From the NCBI RefSeq assembly GCF_013248995.1, contig NZ_JABRPK010000002.1, positions 744,001-808,000 on the forward strand: 64,000 bases of DNA. The letters are read 5' to 3'. The number at the start of each line of letters is the position of its first letter. Position 1 is the first letter of the stretch. The position numbers were made by a program, and so were the translations under genes. Of this stretch, positions 1-8,023 are shown piece by piece. The notes below the pieces were generated by a model. That model saw only the letters and a program-made list of their open reading frames with translations, was not told where the DNA came from and ran no database searches. Origin of the DNA: Frigoribacterium sp. VKM Ac-2836. GTDB taxonomy: Bacteria; Actinomycetota; Actinomycetes; Actinomycetales; Microbacteriaceae.

Positions 1-1
1 C

Positions 2-214
2 GGCGCGCAGGCCCTGTCTGTCCGCGTGCTCGAGGCCGCTCCGAGCCTCGCGAAGATGAACCGTCGCTCCGCCGACGACATGGCCGTCATCGTCGAGGAC
101 CTCGTCAAGGTGCTCGACAAGGCCGGCGGCGACCTGCGTCACGGTCGCTACCCGCAGAACGGAGCCCGCATCGCCGTGCTGCTCCGCACCGTCGCGGACT
201 CGTTCGATGCCTGA
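2..214 (+). CDS. C-terminal fragment of an unidentified protein
   Basis: The frame is open from the window edge to the TGA at 212-214, so only about the last 70 residues are visible. They are a mixed-charge, probably helical segment (SLAKMNRRSADDMAVIVEDL, then a short basic stretch and VLLRTVADSFDA). I see no signal peptide, membrane segment or known motif. The stop lies inside the start region of the next gene (ATG at 207), an 8-base overlap that suggests one transcript and translational coupling with the DUF3027 gene. A GTG at 26 could start a short 62-residue protein, but there is no ribosome-binding site and the frame runs on upstream, so I treat it as partial. Function not recognised. 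Confidence 0.6.
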   Translation, partial: GAQALSVRVLEAAPSLAKMNRRSADDMAVIVEDLVKVLDKAGGDLRHGRYPQNGARIAVLLRTVADSFDA

Positions 215-833
215 GGCCGCCACGCGCACGCCCTGGTCCGGACTCGCCCGCCGGGCCCTCGTCGAGATCACCCCCGACGAGACCATCGGTGCCGAGGCCG
301 AGCCGATCGACGACGAGGCCGGCGTCACCTCGGTGCGCTTCGCCACGCTGCTGCCCGGCTACCCCGGCTGGCACTGGACCGTCAGCGTCGCCCATCTCGA
401 GGGCGAGGAGCCCTCGGTGCTCGAGGCCGAGCTCTTGCCGGGTGACAGTGCCCTGCTGGCCCCGGACTGGGTGCCGTGGGCCGACCGCCTCGCCGAGATG
501 AAGGCCCAGGAGGCGCACGACGGTGACGAATCCGACGAACCGGACGACGACGACGACTCGGACGACGACTCGGACGACGACGACTCGGACGACGACGACG
601 AGGCGGAGGACGACTCCGACGACGACGTCCACGGGTCGATCGTGCACGGCGGCGACGTCGACGGCGTCGACATCGACGACCTCGTCGACGACGGGGACGA
701 CTCCGACGGGGCCGACGAGGGGGGCTCGCCCGTCGTGCCGGGCGCGCACCCCGAGGCCGACCTCGACGACGACTCGCACGACGACGACTGGGACGGCGAG
801 GACGAGGACCCCTTGAGCAGGCGACGCAAGTAG
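207..833 (+). CDS. DUF3027 family protein with hyperacidic tail
   Basis: A 208-residue protein. The first ~105 residues match my recollection of the actinobacterial DUF3027 family (VRFATLLPGYPGWHWTVSVA, then LLAPDWVPWADRLAEMK). The remainder is a disordered tail made almost only of Asp, Ser and Glu, with runs of four or five Asp between residues ~110 and 145, ending in a basic SRRRK. The tail DNA is a near-repeat of GAC/TCG codons, which makes very long false ORFs on the other strand. The start overlaps the end of the preceding gene. The family has no firm biochemical role that I can state; the tail suggests nucleic-acid mimicry or metal/protein binding (inference). It ends 42 bases before a strong bidirectional hairpin. 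Confidence 0.8.
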   Translation: MPEAATRTPWSGLARRALVEITPDETIGAEAEPIDDEAGVTSVRFATLLPGYPGWHWTVSVAHLEGEEPSVLEAELLPGDSALLAPDWVPWADRLAEMKAQEAHDGDESDEPDDDDDSDDDSDDDDSDDDDEAEDDSDDDVHGSIVHGGDVDGVDIDDLVDDGDDSDGADEGGSPVVPGAHPEADLDDDSHDDDWDGEDEDPLSRRRK

Positions 834-874
834 TCGACAGAGCCTGATCTGCGCCTCCGGCGTCCCGAGCGGGA

Positions 875-918
875 CACGACGAAGGCCCCGACACGATCGT
901 GTCGGGGCCTTCGTCGTG
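875..918. terminator. Bidirectional terminator hairpin
   Basis: A perfect 22-bp palindrome (CACGACGAAGGCCCCGACAC and its complement, centred at 896/897) lies between the convergent DUF3027 and serC genes, 42 bases past one stop and 13 bases before the other. There is no U-tract, as is common for actinobacterial hairpins. The position fits termination of both transcripts. Confidence 0.8.
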
Positions 919-930
919 CGGGTGGGACGT

Positions 931-2076
<1,146 letters not shown>

Positions 2077-2131
2077 TCATGCAGCCGGTAGGCTGACGGG
2101 GTAGTCCACGTGTTCCACCGGGAGGCCCCTG

Positions 2132-2824
2132 TTGACCGATCTCGTCGACACCACAGAGATGTACCTGCGCACGATCCTCGACCTCGAAGAAGAGAACATC
2201 GTGCCGTTGCGTGCGCGCATCTCCGAGCGTCTCGGCCACTCCGGTCCGACCGTGTCCCAGACCATCGCCCGCATGGAACGCGACGGTCTCGTCGTCGTCT
2301 CCGGCGACCGGCACCTCGAGCTGACGCACGACGGGCGCACGAAGGCGACACACGTCATGCGCAAACACCGCCTGGCCGAGCGCCTGCTGGCCGACGTCAT
2401 CGGCCTCGACTGGGCCTACGTCCACGACGAGGCCTGTCGGTGGGAGCACGTCATGAGCGAACAGGTCGAGCGTCGCCTGCTCGACATGCTCGACCACCCG
2501 ACCGAGTCCCCCTACGGCAACCCCATCCCCGGGCTCGACGAACTCGGCGACTCGCCCGCGGGGCGATTCCTCGACGGAGTCGTCAACCTCGTGGCCGTGC
2601 TCGCCGAGAACCCCGAGGGCGTCACGCGTCCGATCCGCCGCCTCGCGGAGCCTGTCCAGTTCGAGCCCGAACTGCTGCAACAGCTCCAGGGCGCGGGAGT
2701 GCTGCCCGGTGGCATCGCGACCGTCCGTTCGGCGGGCTCGTACGTCTTCGTCGAGGTCGAGGGGCACGACGAGGGTCTCGAACTGCCCACCGAGGTCGCG
2801 CAGCACATCTACGTGGGGCTCTGA
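2132..2824 (+). CDS. ideR: IdeR/DtxR-type iron-dependent regulator
   Basis: A 230-residue metal-dependent repressor. The N-terminal winged helix (about 26-53, LRARISERLGHSGPTVSQTI) is followed by the dimerisation and metal-binding domain and a C-terminal SH3-like domain. Every ligand known from IdeR/DtxR is present at the same number: Met10, Cys102, Glu105, His106 for the primary site and His79, Glu83, His98 for the ancillary site, so it should sense Fe(II) and repress iron-uptake genes. Start is TTG at 2132, six bases after GGAGG (2121-2125); no better start is in frame. No obvious target gene lies in this window. A Mn-specific DtxR relative is less likely given Cys102. Confidence 0.92.
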   Translation: MTDLVDTTEMYLRTILDLEEENIVPLRARISERLGHSGPTVSQTIARMERDGLVVVSGDRHLELTHDGRTKATHVMRKHRLAERLLADVIGLDWAYVHDEACRWEHVMSEQVERRLLDMLDHPTESPYGNPIPGLDELGDSPAGRFLDGVVNLVAVLAENPEGVTRPIRRLAEPVQFEPELLQQLQGAGVLPGGIATVRSAGSYVFVEVEGHDEGLELPTEVAQHIYVGL

Positions 2825-2947
2825 CCGCACCGTCGGGCACGCGGGTTTCTTGCGTCCAGACGCTGCGCCTCCTCCGTTCTTCGCCGCATCACGCAGTCCT
2901 TTACCGATTCGTTACAAATATCCTCCTGGCGGATGATTTCACAGGGC

Positions 2948-3092
2948 CGCCTGGGCTACAGTCGCTGAGTCCCCAGGCCGCTGAACCGGCCGCCGGACCC
3001 GTGGCAGGACGTCTCTCACGCCCGTCTCCTGCCGTGTGTCGTTGCGATCGGAACGAACGGACGGGTCAGCTTCCCGAAAGCTGTCGAGACGC
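2948..3092 (+). promoter_or_regulatory. Candidate cyclic-di-AMP (ydaO/yuaA) riboswitch
   Basis: The 280-base leader ahead of the NlpC/P60 gene carries elements I associate with actinobacterial ydaO elements: TCGCTGAGTCC, then GCTGAACCGGCC, then CCGGACCCGTGGCAGGAC, and a late AGCTGTCGAGACGCAGGAG just before the start. Wall hydrolases of the NlpC/P60 and Rpf type are the classic genes under this riboswitch in Actinobacteria. I cannot fold or score it here, so the boundaries are approximate. Confidence 0.45.
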
Positions 3093-3107
3093 AGGAGACC
3101 CAACCCC

Positions 3108-3983
3108 TTGACGCTTCCCGGCTCAGATCACACCCCCGACGTGCGCCCGAACCGCACCGTCACCACCCGGACCCCCGCCGACCTGCCGACCCGTTCGTCC
3201 CTGCGCCGCGCGCAGGCCGCCGCGGCTGCCGCCCCCGCCACCCGCTCGGGCCGCCCGTCGGTCAAGCGCAGCGTGGTCTCGGTCACCGTGATGACGCTCA
3301 CCGCCGGCCTGATCGGCACGATGGCCTTGCCGGCCTTCGCGTCGAACCCTGGCGCGGTGAACGACCCCAGCGTCGGTGCGGCCTCGACGACCGCCTCGAC
3401 CAGCCACGCGCAGAGTGTCGCGGTCGGCGAGGACGTCGCCCTCGCCGACGCCACCCGCGACGGCTACACGGCGACGTCGCAGGCAGACCTCAACGCGGCG
3501 GCCCTGGCCACCCAGCGCGAGGCCCAGCGTGCCGCACTGGCCGCGAGCTACGCCAGCTACACGGGCCCGACGGCCGCCGAGAACGTGGCCGCGGCCTCGT
3601 CCGCTGCGGCGACCGGTACCGTGGCGACGCCGGGTGCGTTCAGCCTCAGCGCCGTGTACAACACCGCTCTGCAGTACGTCGGCACGCCCTATGTCTTCGG
3701 CGGAGCGACCCCGGCAGGGTTCGACTGCTCGGGCTTCGTGATGTACGTCTACTCGCAGTACGGCATCTCGTTGCCGCACTCGGTCACTCGCCAGGGCGCG
3801 ATGGGCACGCCGATCTCGGCGGCCGAGGCGCAGCCCGGCGACGTCGTGATCTTCAACGACGGGTCGCACGACGGCTTCTACGCCGGCAACGGCATGATCC
3901 TCGACGCGCCCAAGCCCGGCGGCTCGGTCAGCGTCCGCCCGCTGTGGACCTCCGCCGTGCACTACGTGCGATACGGGGCGTAG
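3108..3983 (+). CDS. Secreted NlpC/P60 peptidoglycan endopeptidase
   Basis: With the TTG start at 3108 (AGGAG at 3093-3097) the protein is 291 residues: a long Arg/Ala-rich cytoplasmic N-terminus, one hydrophobic export segment (VVSVTVMTLTAGLIGTMA) ending ALPAFAS, an Ala-rich probably coiled stretch, and a C-terminal NlpC/P60 domain. The catalytic Cys207 sits in AGFDCSGFVMYVYS and the likely His254 in SHDGFYAG. The family cleaves D-Glu to meso-DAP or related stem-peptide bonds during cell separation and growth. A GTG at 3036 would add 24 residues without a ribosome-binding site. The structured leader suggests control by c-di-AMP. The motif CGCGCCTCCT lies a few bases after the stop. Confidence 0.9.
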   Translation: MTLPGSDHTPDVRPNRTVTTRTPADLPTRSSLRRAQAAAAAAPATRSGRPSVKRSVVSVTVMTLTAGLIGTMALPAFASNPGAVNDPSVGAASTTASTSHAQSVAVGEDVALADATRDGYTATSQADLNAAALATQREAQRAALAASYASYTGPTAAENVAAASSAAATGTVATPGAFSLSAVYNTALQYVGTPYVFGGATPAGFDCSGFVMYVYSQYGISLPHSVTRQGAMGTPISAAEAQPGDVVIFNDGSHDGFYAGNGMILDAPKPGGSVSVRPLWTSAVHYVRYGA

Positions 3984-4017
3984 GCGACCCGCGCCTCCTG
4001 CGCCTGAACACCCTGTG

Positions 4018-4051
4018 AAGAGCCGCCCTGCCCCTTGGCAGAGCGGCTCTT
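4018..4051 (+). terminator. Terminator after the NlpC/P60 gene
   Basis: A 9-bp perfect stem AAGAGCCGC/GCGGCTCTT with a 16-base loop starts 34 bases past the NlpC/P60 stop and is followed by TCGGGGCTTA. It fits termination of the hydrolase transcript. Confidence 0.65.
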
Positions 4052-4101
4052 CGGGGCTTAGCCTGGCGCTCTCGGAGTTCCGCTGAGACCAGGAGCGTCA
4101 G

Positions 4102-4173
4102 ATGACTCGTACGACCGCCACCCGCACCATGGGTGTGCTGTCGCACGAGCACATACGACACCCCGCCATGTGA
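4102..4173 (+). CDS. Small upstream ORF (23 aa), possible leader peptide
   Basis: ATG at 4102 follows AGGAGCG with good spacing and encodes a 23-residue peptide (MTRTTATRTMGVLSHEHIRH then PAM) ending with TGA at 4171-4173. Five of the first nine residues are Thr and three His fall within five positions. The stop is three bases before the stem of a canonical intrinsic terminator (4177-4204), the layout expected of an attenuation leader for the HNH gene 84 bases further on. It could also be an independent small protein or chance. Confidence 0.45.
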   Translation: MTRTTATRTMGVLSHEHIRHPAM

Positions 4174-4176
4174 CAG

Positions 4177-4204
4177 AGCACCGTCCCCGTGACGGTGCTT
4201 TTTT
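4177..4204 (+). terminator. Canonical intrinsic terminator / candidate attenuator
   Basis: AGCACCGTC (4177-4185) and GACGGTGCT (4191-4199) form a perfect 9-bp stem with a 5-base loop, followed by six T (4199-4204). It is the only classic U-tract terminator I noticed in the window and it lies between the 23-codon uORF and the HNH gene rather than after a full-length gene. Confidence 0.8.
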
Positions 4205-4287
4205 CGTATCGGTGGGCCCGTCGGTCCTGCGCAGCCCCGAGAGATCGAATCCCTGGAAGCCGTCCAGGGTGCTTCGAAAGGGAAAGC

Positions 4288-4782
4288 ATGCGCACTCTCG
4301 TCCTGAACGCCGGTTACGAGCCCCTCGCCGTGGTGTCCGACCGGCGGGCCCTCGTCCTCGTCATGAGCCAGAAGGCGACCGTCGTGGCCGCCGATGCGGA
4401 ACACCCCGTGCTCGGGGCGGTGACGTCATGGGATCGGCCGTCGGTGATCGTGCTGACACGGTACGTGCGCATCCCGCACACCCGGCAGATCCCCGTCTCG
4501 AGGCGGGGTGTGATGCGGCGCGACTCGCATCGCTGCGCCTACTGCGGGCGGTCGGCGACGACGATCGACCACGTGCAGCCCCGGTCGCGGGGTGGCGCGG
4601 ACAGCTGGGAGAACCTCGTCGCGTGCTGCCTCAAGTGCAACAACCTGAAGAGCGACCGCACCCCCCACGAGATGGGGTGGACGTTGCTCTTCACGCCGAA
4701 GCCGCCGCACGGGGTGGGCTGGGTCGTGCGCGGCATGGAGCGCACGCAGGCGGACTGGGACGAGTACCTCGCCGCTGCGTGA
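4288..4782 (+). CDS. HNH endonuclease (zinc-finger type)
   Basis: 164 residues starting at ATG 4288, preceded by AAAGGGA. The C-terminal half is a compact HNH module: zinc ligands Cys83/Cys86 (CAYCG) and Cys114/Cys117 (CCLKCNN), with IDHVQPRSRGG giving the core Asp94-His95 and SWENL giving Asn109. The N-terminal ~70 residues (MRTLVLNAGYEPLAVVSDRR) are typical of stand-alone actinobacterial HNH proteins, which are probably nucleases of unknown physiological target. It may be controlled by the upstream uORF/terminator. Nothing indicates an intein, an intron or a restriction partner nearby. Confidence 0.88.
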   Translation: MRTLVLNAGYEPLAVVSDRRALVLVMSQKATVVAADAEHPVLGAVTSWDRPSVIVLTRYVRIPHTRQIPVSRRGVMRRDSHRCAYCGRSATTIDHVQPRSRGGADSWENLVACCLKCNNLKSDRTPHEMGWTLLFTPKPPHGVGWVVRGMERTQADWDEYLAAA

Positions 4783-4802
4783 GGCTTGAGGCCGCTCGTC
4801 TG

Positions 4803-4870
4803 CCATGAACCACATCGGGGACGATGCACCCCGTTGTCTCGGGGTTCATCGTCCCCAATAGGGTTCATGG
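4803..4870. repeat. Long intergenic hairpin A
   Basis: About 68 bases fold on themselves: CCATGAACC with GGTTCATGG at the ends, GGGGACGATG with CATCGTCCCC inside, and CCCC/GGGG at the tip, separated by short unpaired steps. It lies between the HNH gene and tRNA-Arg, 21 bases past the HNH stop. It could act as a terminator but is larger and more regular than one. Compare the hairpins at 41561 and 46425. Confidence 0.7.
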
Positions 4871-4916
4871 CGGGGCGGACGGCAGGAGGCGCGGCTTCGG
4901 TAGACTCGGACGGTCA

Positions 4917-4991
4917 GCCTCTGTAGCTCAATGGAAGAGCAGTTCCGTCCTAAGGAAAGGGTTGGGGGTTCGAGTCCCTCCAGGGGCACCA
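4917..4991 (+). tRNA. tRNA-Arg (anticodon CCT)
   Basis: A complete cloverleaf: acceptor GCCTCTG/CAGGGGC, D-arm TAGCTCAATGGAAGAGCA, anticodon loop GTCCTAA giving anticodon CCT, T-arm GGTTCGAGTCC, discriminator A and an encoded CCA (4989-4991). It reads AGG codons, which are rare in such GC-rich genomes. Its 3' part is duplicated at 6199-6234, marking it as an integration site. Confidence 0.93.
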
Positions 4992-5333
4992 GAACGTGGG
5001 GGTTTGCCCTAGCGAGGACACGGGCAAGATCGGGCTGTGTCGTTGAGTGCGACGAGCGCGCGCTGCCACCCCCTCGGCCCAGTCCACCATCGTGTCGACG
5101 AGGACGTTGAGTGCGACCTCTGAATCATCGACGAGCGGAGCCACATCAGGCGTGTAGGGGTTCAGGGGGTTGCCGTTGTCCCTCTGGCAACCGGCTTCGT
5201 GCTCGTCAGTCCCTTCTCTGTACTGCACCGACGGGTTGACCTGCGGTACCCAACCGTCGATGGTCTGGGGTCGCATGCGGTGGAACTCGGTGTTCCTGCG
5301 GTCTAGGACTGCACGCCAAGTCTCGTTCTTCAT
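4950..5333 (-). CDS. Hypothetical protein running into the tRNA
   Basis: A 127-codon frame beginning ATG 5333 (MKNETWRAVLDRRNTEFHRM) whose last ~14 codons are antisense to tRNA-Arg (the giveaway WCPWRDSNPQPFP end). The part inside the island has a balanced composition (…VDDSEVALNVLVDTMVDWAE…) and lower GC than its surroundings, so it may be a real island gene whose 3' end was fixed by integration at the tRNA. I recognise no domain, the ribosome-binding site is weak, and an integrase it is not: no tyrosine-recombinase motif is present. A chance frame remains possible. Confidence 0.35.
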   Translation of the reverse strand: MKNETWRAVLDRRNTEFHRMRPQTIDGWVPQVNPSVQYREGTDEHEAGCQRDNGNPLNPYTPDVAPLVDDSEVALNVLVDTMVDWAEGVAARARRTQRHSPILPVSSLGQTPTFWCPWRDSNPQPFP

Positions 5334-5497
5334 GCCTGTCCATGCGCGGCACGCTGCCGATAACTCGGAAACTGCAATACAGACCTGTCAGTAACAATTC
5401 AGTTTCGATGACAGGTGTTGCCTAGGACGTGTATGGGATCGCTTCTAACGTGGCTCGGACCTTGGCAACACGGCTGAGGCGAACGAAGGAGAGCACT

Positions 5498-5749
5498 GTG
5501 AAGTTCAAGAAGATGACCTTTGCGTTGACCACCGTCGGGATCGCTCTTGGGGGCATGTTCATCGCGGCACCGGCATCGGCTGCCACGCCGGGGCTAGTAA
5601 CCATTCAGAAGGAGTGCGCCTACCTCAACGGCGCGCACTGCACTGGTTGGTACCCCAACAACGACACGTGCAAGGACATCGCCCACCACGGCACGGACCA
5701 CCAGGTCGCGACCTGCCTGGCGTGGTCTGGCTATGGGTCACGCGGGTAG
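5498..5749 (+). CDS. Small secreted four-cysteine peptide
   Basis: GTG at 5498, just after AAGGAGAG, gives 83 residues; the frame also extends upstream to 5429 but without a better start. Residues 1-28 are a clear Sec signal (KFKK, a hydrophobic core, APASA), leaving a mature peptide of ~55 residues with Cys40, Cys48, Cys58 and Cys73 in ECAYLNGAHCTGWYPNNDTC and VATCLAW. Even cysteine number and export suggest two disulfides. The likely partner, a 59-residue membrane protein, begins nine bases later. I cannot place it in a family; secreted toxin, bacteriocin-like peptide or surface factor are all open. Confidence 0.75.
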   Translation: MKFKKMTFALTTVGIALGGMFIAAPASAATPGLVTIQKECAYLNGAHCTGWYPNNDTCKDIAHHGTDHQVATCLAWSGYGSRG

Positions 5750-5758
5750 GGTCGAACG

Positions 5759-5938
5759 ATGTTCTGGTGGATACTGATTGCGGCAATCATTATCGGCATG
5801 GCGCTGCTCTGGTTGTTCCTCCACAAATACACCGACTTCGGGTCGCGCTCACGGCAGTACGAGGGCAGCGATCCTGAGACGGCTCAGGCCCTCCGGCAGG
5901 CAGAAATGGATGCAGCGAAGGGGCGTATGTACTTCTGA
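5759..5938 (+). CDS. Small single-pass membrane protein (59 aa)
   Basis: ATG at 5759 to TGA at 5936-5938. The N-terminus is a strong membrane segment (MFWWILIAAIIIGMALLWLF) followed by LHKYTDFGSRSRQYEG and a charged soluble tail rich in Ala, Glu and Gln (PETAQALRQAEMDAAKGRMYF region). It follows the secreted four-cysteine peptide by nine bases in the tRNA island, suggesting one transcript and a shared job, for example immunity or membrane anchoring of that peptide (inference). No family recognised. Composition and codon use support real coding. Confidence 0.6.
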   Translation: MFWWILIAAIIIGMALLWLFLHKYTDFGSRSRQYEGSDPETAQALRQAEMDAAKGRMYF

Positions 5939-6468
5939 CTCCGGCCTCTGCGAACGTCCCTGGCTGCTCTGCGCAGCTGGGGCGTTTGTCTGTCCGGGCC
6001 CCCTGCCGGCGCTAGCTGGTGGGCGACCTGCGGGGGCCGTGGCGGACGGCGAGGGTGTCGGCGGCGGCGAATCGGCCGTCGCCGTCGTCGTCCTCTGCGA
6101 TGTGGGGGACCGCCGGCGAGGCGGTGATGGTCCGCTGGGCCCGGAGTTCGGGGGAGCAGCGAGCTTCGTGGCAATGCTTGAAACGGAGTCAACTTGAAGA
6201 AAGGGTTGGAGGTTCGAGTCCCTCCAGGAGCACCTGAACATGGGCGATCGCTTTCTTCACGATGTCCGCGCTGCAACCGTCCCGCGTTTATCCCGCGAAA
6301 ACTCACGACGGTTGATGGGGGCGATCCCCTGCTCGAAGGCCTGACCGTCGGTCGGGCGGGGTGCCGCGTCACAGGAAGGCACCGGCCGTCTCGCCGCAGT
6401 GCTGGTCTCGCCTCGCTTCGGCTGAGACCGCAACCTTGACCGACTGTGACGAACGCCTCGTCCCGGAC
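5939..6468. other. Gene-free stretch at the island's right edge
   Basis: No convincing gene for ~530 bases. Positions 5939-6180 return to very high GC; one minus-strand frame reads HCHEARCSPELRAQRTITAS and …AEDDDGDGRFAAADTLAVRH before a stop near 6012, and is broken at the partial tRNA, so it may be the 3' remnant of a chromosomal gene cut by the insertion. 6199-6234 is the att-like tRNA fragment. 6235-6468 holds no ORF, hairpin or repeat I can support. Confidence 0.5.
6199..6234 (+). repeat. att-like partial duplicate of tRNA-Arg 3' end
   Basis: GAAAGGGTTGGAGGTTCGAG followed by TCCCTCCAGGAGCACC matches tRNA positions 4955-4990 except for two G-to-A changes. It lacks the acceptor 5' half, D-arm and anticodon, so it cannot be a tRNA. 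Confidence 0.85.
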
Positions 6469-7098
6469 TCAGTGTCCCAATGGATTCGCCCGGACCGGAG
6501 GGGCCAGCTGCGACGATGTGGGAGCGCGGTGCGCTGTCTGCGACCGGAACAGGCGGAGCCCGGACTCCAGGGCCTCGTTCGGGGACGAATCCGATCGAGC
6601 CGACCACCACGCCAGGGTCGCCGTGACTGCGGCCGTGTACGTGTGTGCCCTGATCGTCACCCCGAGTGCGTCCGCATCGAGCCCTTCCTTCTCTGCGATG
6701 AACCGGGCCACGAAGGCCGTGACGGCCGCGATGCGGGTCGCTCCTTCTCCGGCGAGGGCGGGGTTGGCGGTGATGACGTGCAACCTTCTCCGGGTGACCT
6801 CGAGGGATTCCTCGATGAAGCTCACCGCGGCCCGGTACCCCGCCTCCAGGGTCTCGTCGACGGTGAGGTCCGCGTCGGAGCTCGAGAGGCTCGCCCGCAG
6901 TCTGTCCGTGAACTCGTCGAGGCCCCCCCAGACGAGCGAGGCCTTGGTGGGGAACAGGCGGAACAGCGATCGACGACTGATGCCGGCGGCCGTGGCGATG
7001 TCGTCCATGGAGACCGCGTCGAACCCCTGCGTGTCGAAGAGCCGGAGGGCGACGAGGGCGACCGCTTCGGGATCGATGGATCTAGGTCGTCCGGTCAT
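6469..7098 (-). CDS. TetR-family transcriptional regulator
   Basis: 209 residues. The N-terminal helix-turn-helix is textbook TetR (DDIATAAGISRRSLFRLFPT at ~32-51), and the C-terminal ligand domain resembles the MftR/acyl-CoA-like group (KASLVWGGLDEF, RRLHVITANPAL). It is divergent from an SDR gene 79 bases away; the shared gap contains a 13-bp palindrome (7117-7129) that is a natural operator. Expected role: repressor of the SDR and of itself, inducer unknown. The protein ends in a Pro/Ala-rich tail. Confidence 0.9.
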   Translation of the reverse strand: MTGRPRSIDPEAVALVALRLFDTQGFDAVSMDDIATAAGISRRSLFRLFPTKASLVWGGLDEFTDRLRASLSSSDADLTVDETLEAGYRAAVSFIEESLEVTRRRLHVITANPALAGEGATRIAAVTAFVARFIAEKEGLDADALGVTIRAHTYTAAVTATLAWWSARSDSSPNEALESGLRLFRSQTAHRAPTSSQLAPPVRANPLGH

Positions 7099-7116
7099 TG
7101 CGGTCGCCTCCTATAA

Positions 7117-7129
7117 AGCACTGAGTGCT
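7117..7129. promoter_or_regulatory. Putative TetR operator
   Basis: AGCACTGAGTGCT, a perfect 6-bp-arm palindrome with a one-base centre, embedded in TATAAAGCACTGAGTGCTAG, halfway between the divergent TetR and SDR genes. It overlaps the only AT-rich segment that could serve as a -10 box. Confidence 0.6.
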
Positions 7130-7177
7130 AGAACTGTAGGTGCGCTGATCGCGCACATCTCACTGAGGAGAAGTCTC

Positions 7178-7939
7178 ATGGCTGGTTCATCGACTGCCGA
7201 CCGTTTCGTCGGCAAGACCATCATCGTCACGGGCGCAGGCTCGGGCATCGGCCGCGCCACGGCCACCCGGATAGCCGCCGAGGGAGGTCGGGTCATCGCG
7301 ACCGACGTCGTCGTCGACCGACTGGCCGCCTTGTCAGACGAACTCGCGGGCTTCGACGTGACGACCGTCGTCGGAGACGTCGCGACCGCGGACACGATCG
7401 ACGCGATCCTCGCCGCGGCGGGGGGCACCGTCGACGGCCTGGCGAACGTGGCCGGCATCATGGACGCCTTCCTGCCGCCCAGCGAGGTCGACGACGCGAC
7501 CTGGGAGCGCGTCTTCAGCGTGAACGTCACCGGGCCCATGCGGCTGACCCGCGGCGTCCTGCCCCTGATGATCGAGGCGGGACGAGGGGCCATCGTGAAC
7601 GTCGCGTCGGAGGCCGCCCTCCGCGCCTCGGCCTCGGGTGCCGCGTACACGGCGTCCAAGCACGCGATCGCCGGCTACACGAAGAGCGTGGCGTTCTTCC
7701 ACGGACCGCAGGGGATCCGCGCCAACGCCGTCGCCCCCGGGGCCGTCGCGACCAACATCGAGGCGCCCATGAAGAGCGAGTACGCGGCGGGTCGGGTGGG
7801 TCCGATCATGCAGGCCGTCCTGCCGCCCACGGCTGAACCGGAACGGCTGGCCGCTGCCATCACGTGGCTGCTCAGCGACGACTCCGACAACGTCAACGGG
7901 GTCGTGCTGCCGAGTGACGGAGGCTGGTCCACGGTCTGA
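7178..7939 (+). CDS. Short-chain dehydrogenase/reductase
   Basis: 253 residues from ATG 7178 (GAGGAG just upstream); an in-frame open stretch back to 6446 is not coding. Classical SDR motifs: TGAGSGIG cofactor loop (~16-23), Asp in ATDVV suggesting NAD(H) preference, NVAG, catalytic Ser in NVASEAA and YTASK. The C-terminus has PGAVATNI and LPSDGGWSTV. It oxidises or reduces an unidentified alcohol/ketone in the cytoplasm. Divergent partner of the TetR gene, which probably regulates it. Confidence 0.9.
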   Translation: MAGSSTADRFVGKTIIVTGAGSGIGRATATRIAAEGGRVIATDVVVDRLAALSDELAGFDVTTVVGDVATADTIDAILAAAGGTVDGLANVAGIMDAFLPPSEVDDATWERVFSVNVTGPMRLTRGVLPLMIEAGRGAIVNVASEAALRASASGAAYTASKHAIAGYTKSVAFFHGPQGIRANAVAPGAVATNIEAPMKSEYAAGRVGPIMQAVLPPTAEPERLAAAITWLLSDDSDNVNGVVLPSDGGWSTV

Positions 7940-8023
7940 GGGCTCTGGTCTCATCGGATGCGGATCGTCTGGGGGTCGTCCGTCGTAGGACGAGCCCCCA
8001 GGCACGAGCTGCTCCCAGGCTGT

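Larger units (their letters stand above)
4955..6234. mobile_element. tRNA-Arg-associated mini-island flanked by att-like repeats
   Basis: The tRNA 3' portion (4955-4990, GAAAGGGTTGG… to …GCACC) is repeated at 6199-6234 with two mismatches in 36 bases. Such a full and partial tRNA pair is the usual footprint of site-specific integration. The ~1.2 kb between is lower in GC than the flanks (especially 5380-5930) and codes for small proteins only: a possible 127-codon frame on the minus strand, an 83-residue secreted peptide and a 59-residue membrane protein. No integrase is present, so this is a remnant or a passively mobilised cassette. Confidence 0.65.

Noticed and set aside
535-830. Low-complexity Asp-codon tract as a regulatory satellite repeat
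   Set aside because: It is within an open frame with balanced flanks and ends in a normal stop; acidic tails are common in such proteins.
105-894. Three minus-strand frames opposite the Asp-rich tail
   Set aside because: They arise from the GAC/TCG codon repeat; Arg/Ser/Val-only translations without start signals.
6185-6237. Second tRNA gene
   Set aside because: Only the T-arm side and part of the anticodon stem are present; no acceptor 5' strand or D-arm, so it is an att-like fragment.
5849-6241. 130-codon minus frame ending over the partial tRNA
   Set aside because: Pro/Ser/Thr/Arg-rich, no start signal, and its first codons are antisense tRNA; kept only as a note on a possible gene remnant.
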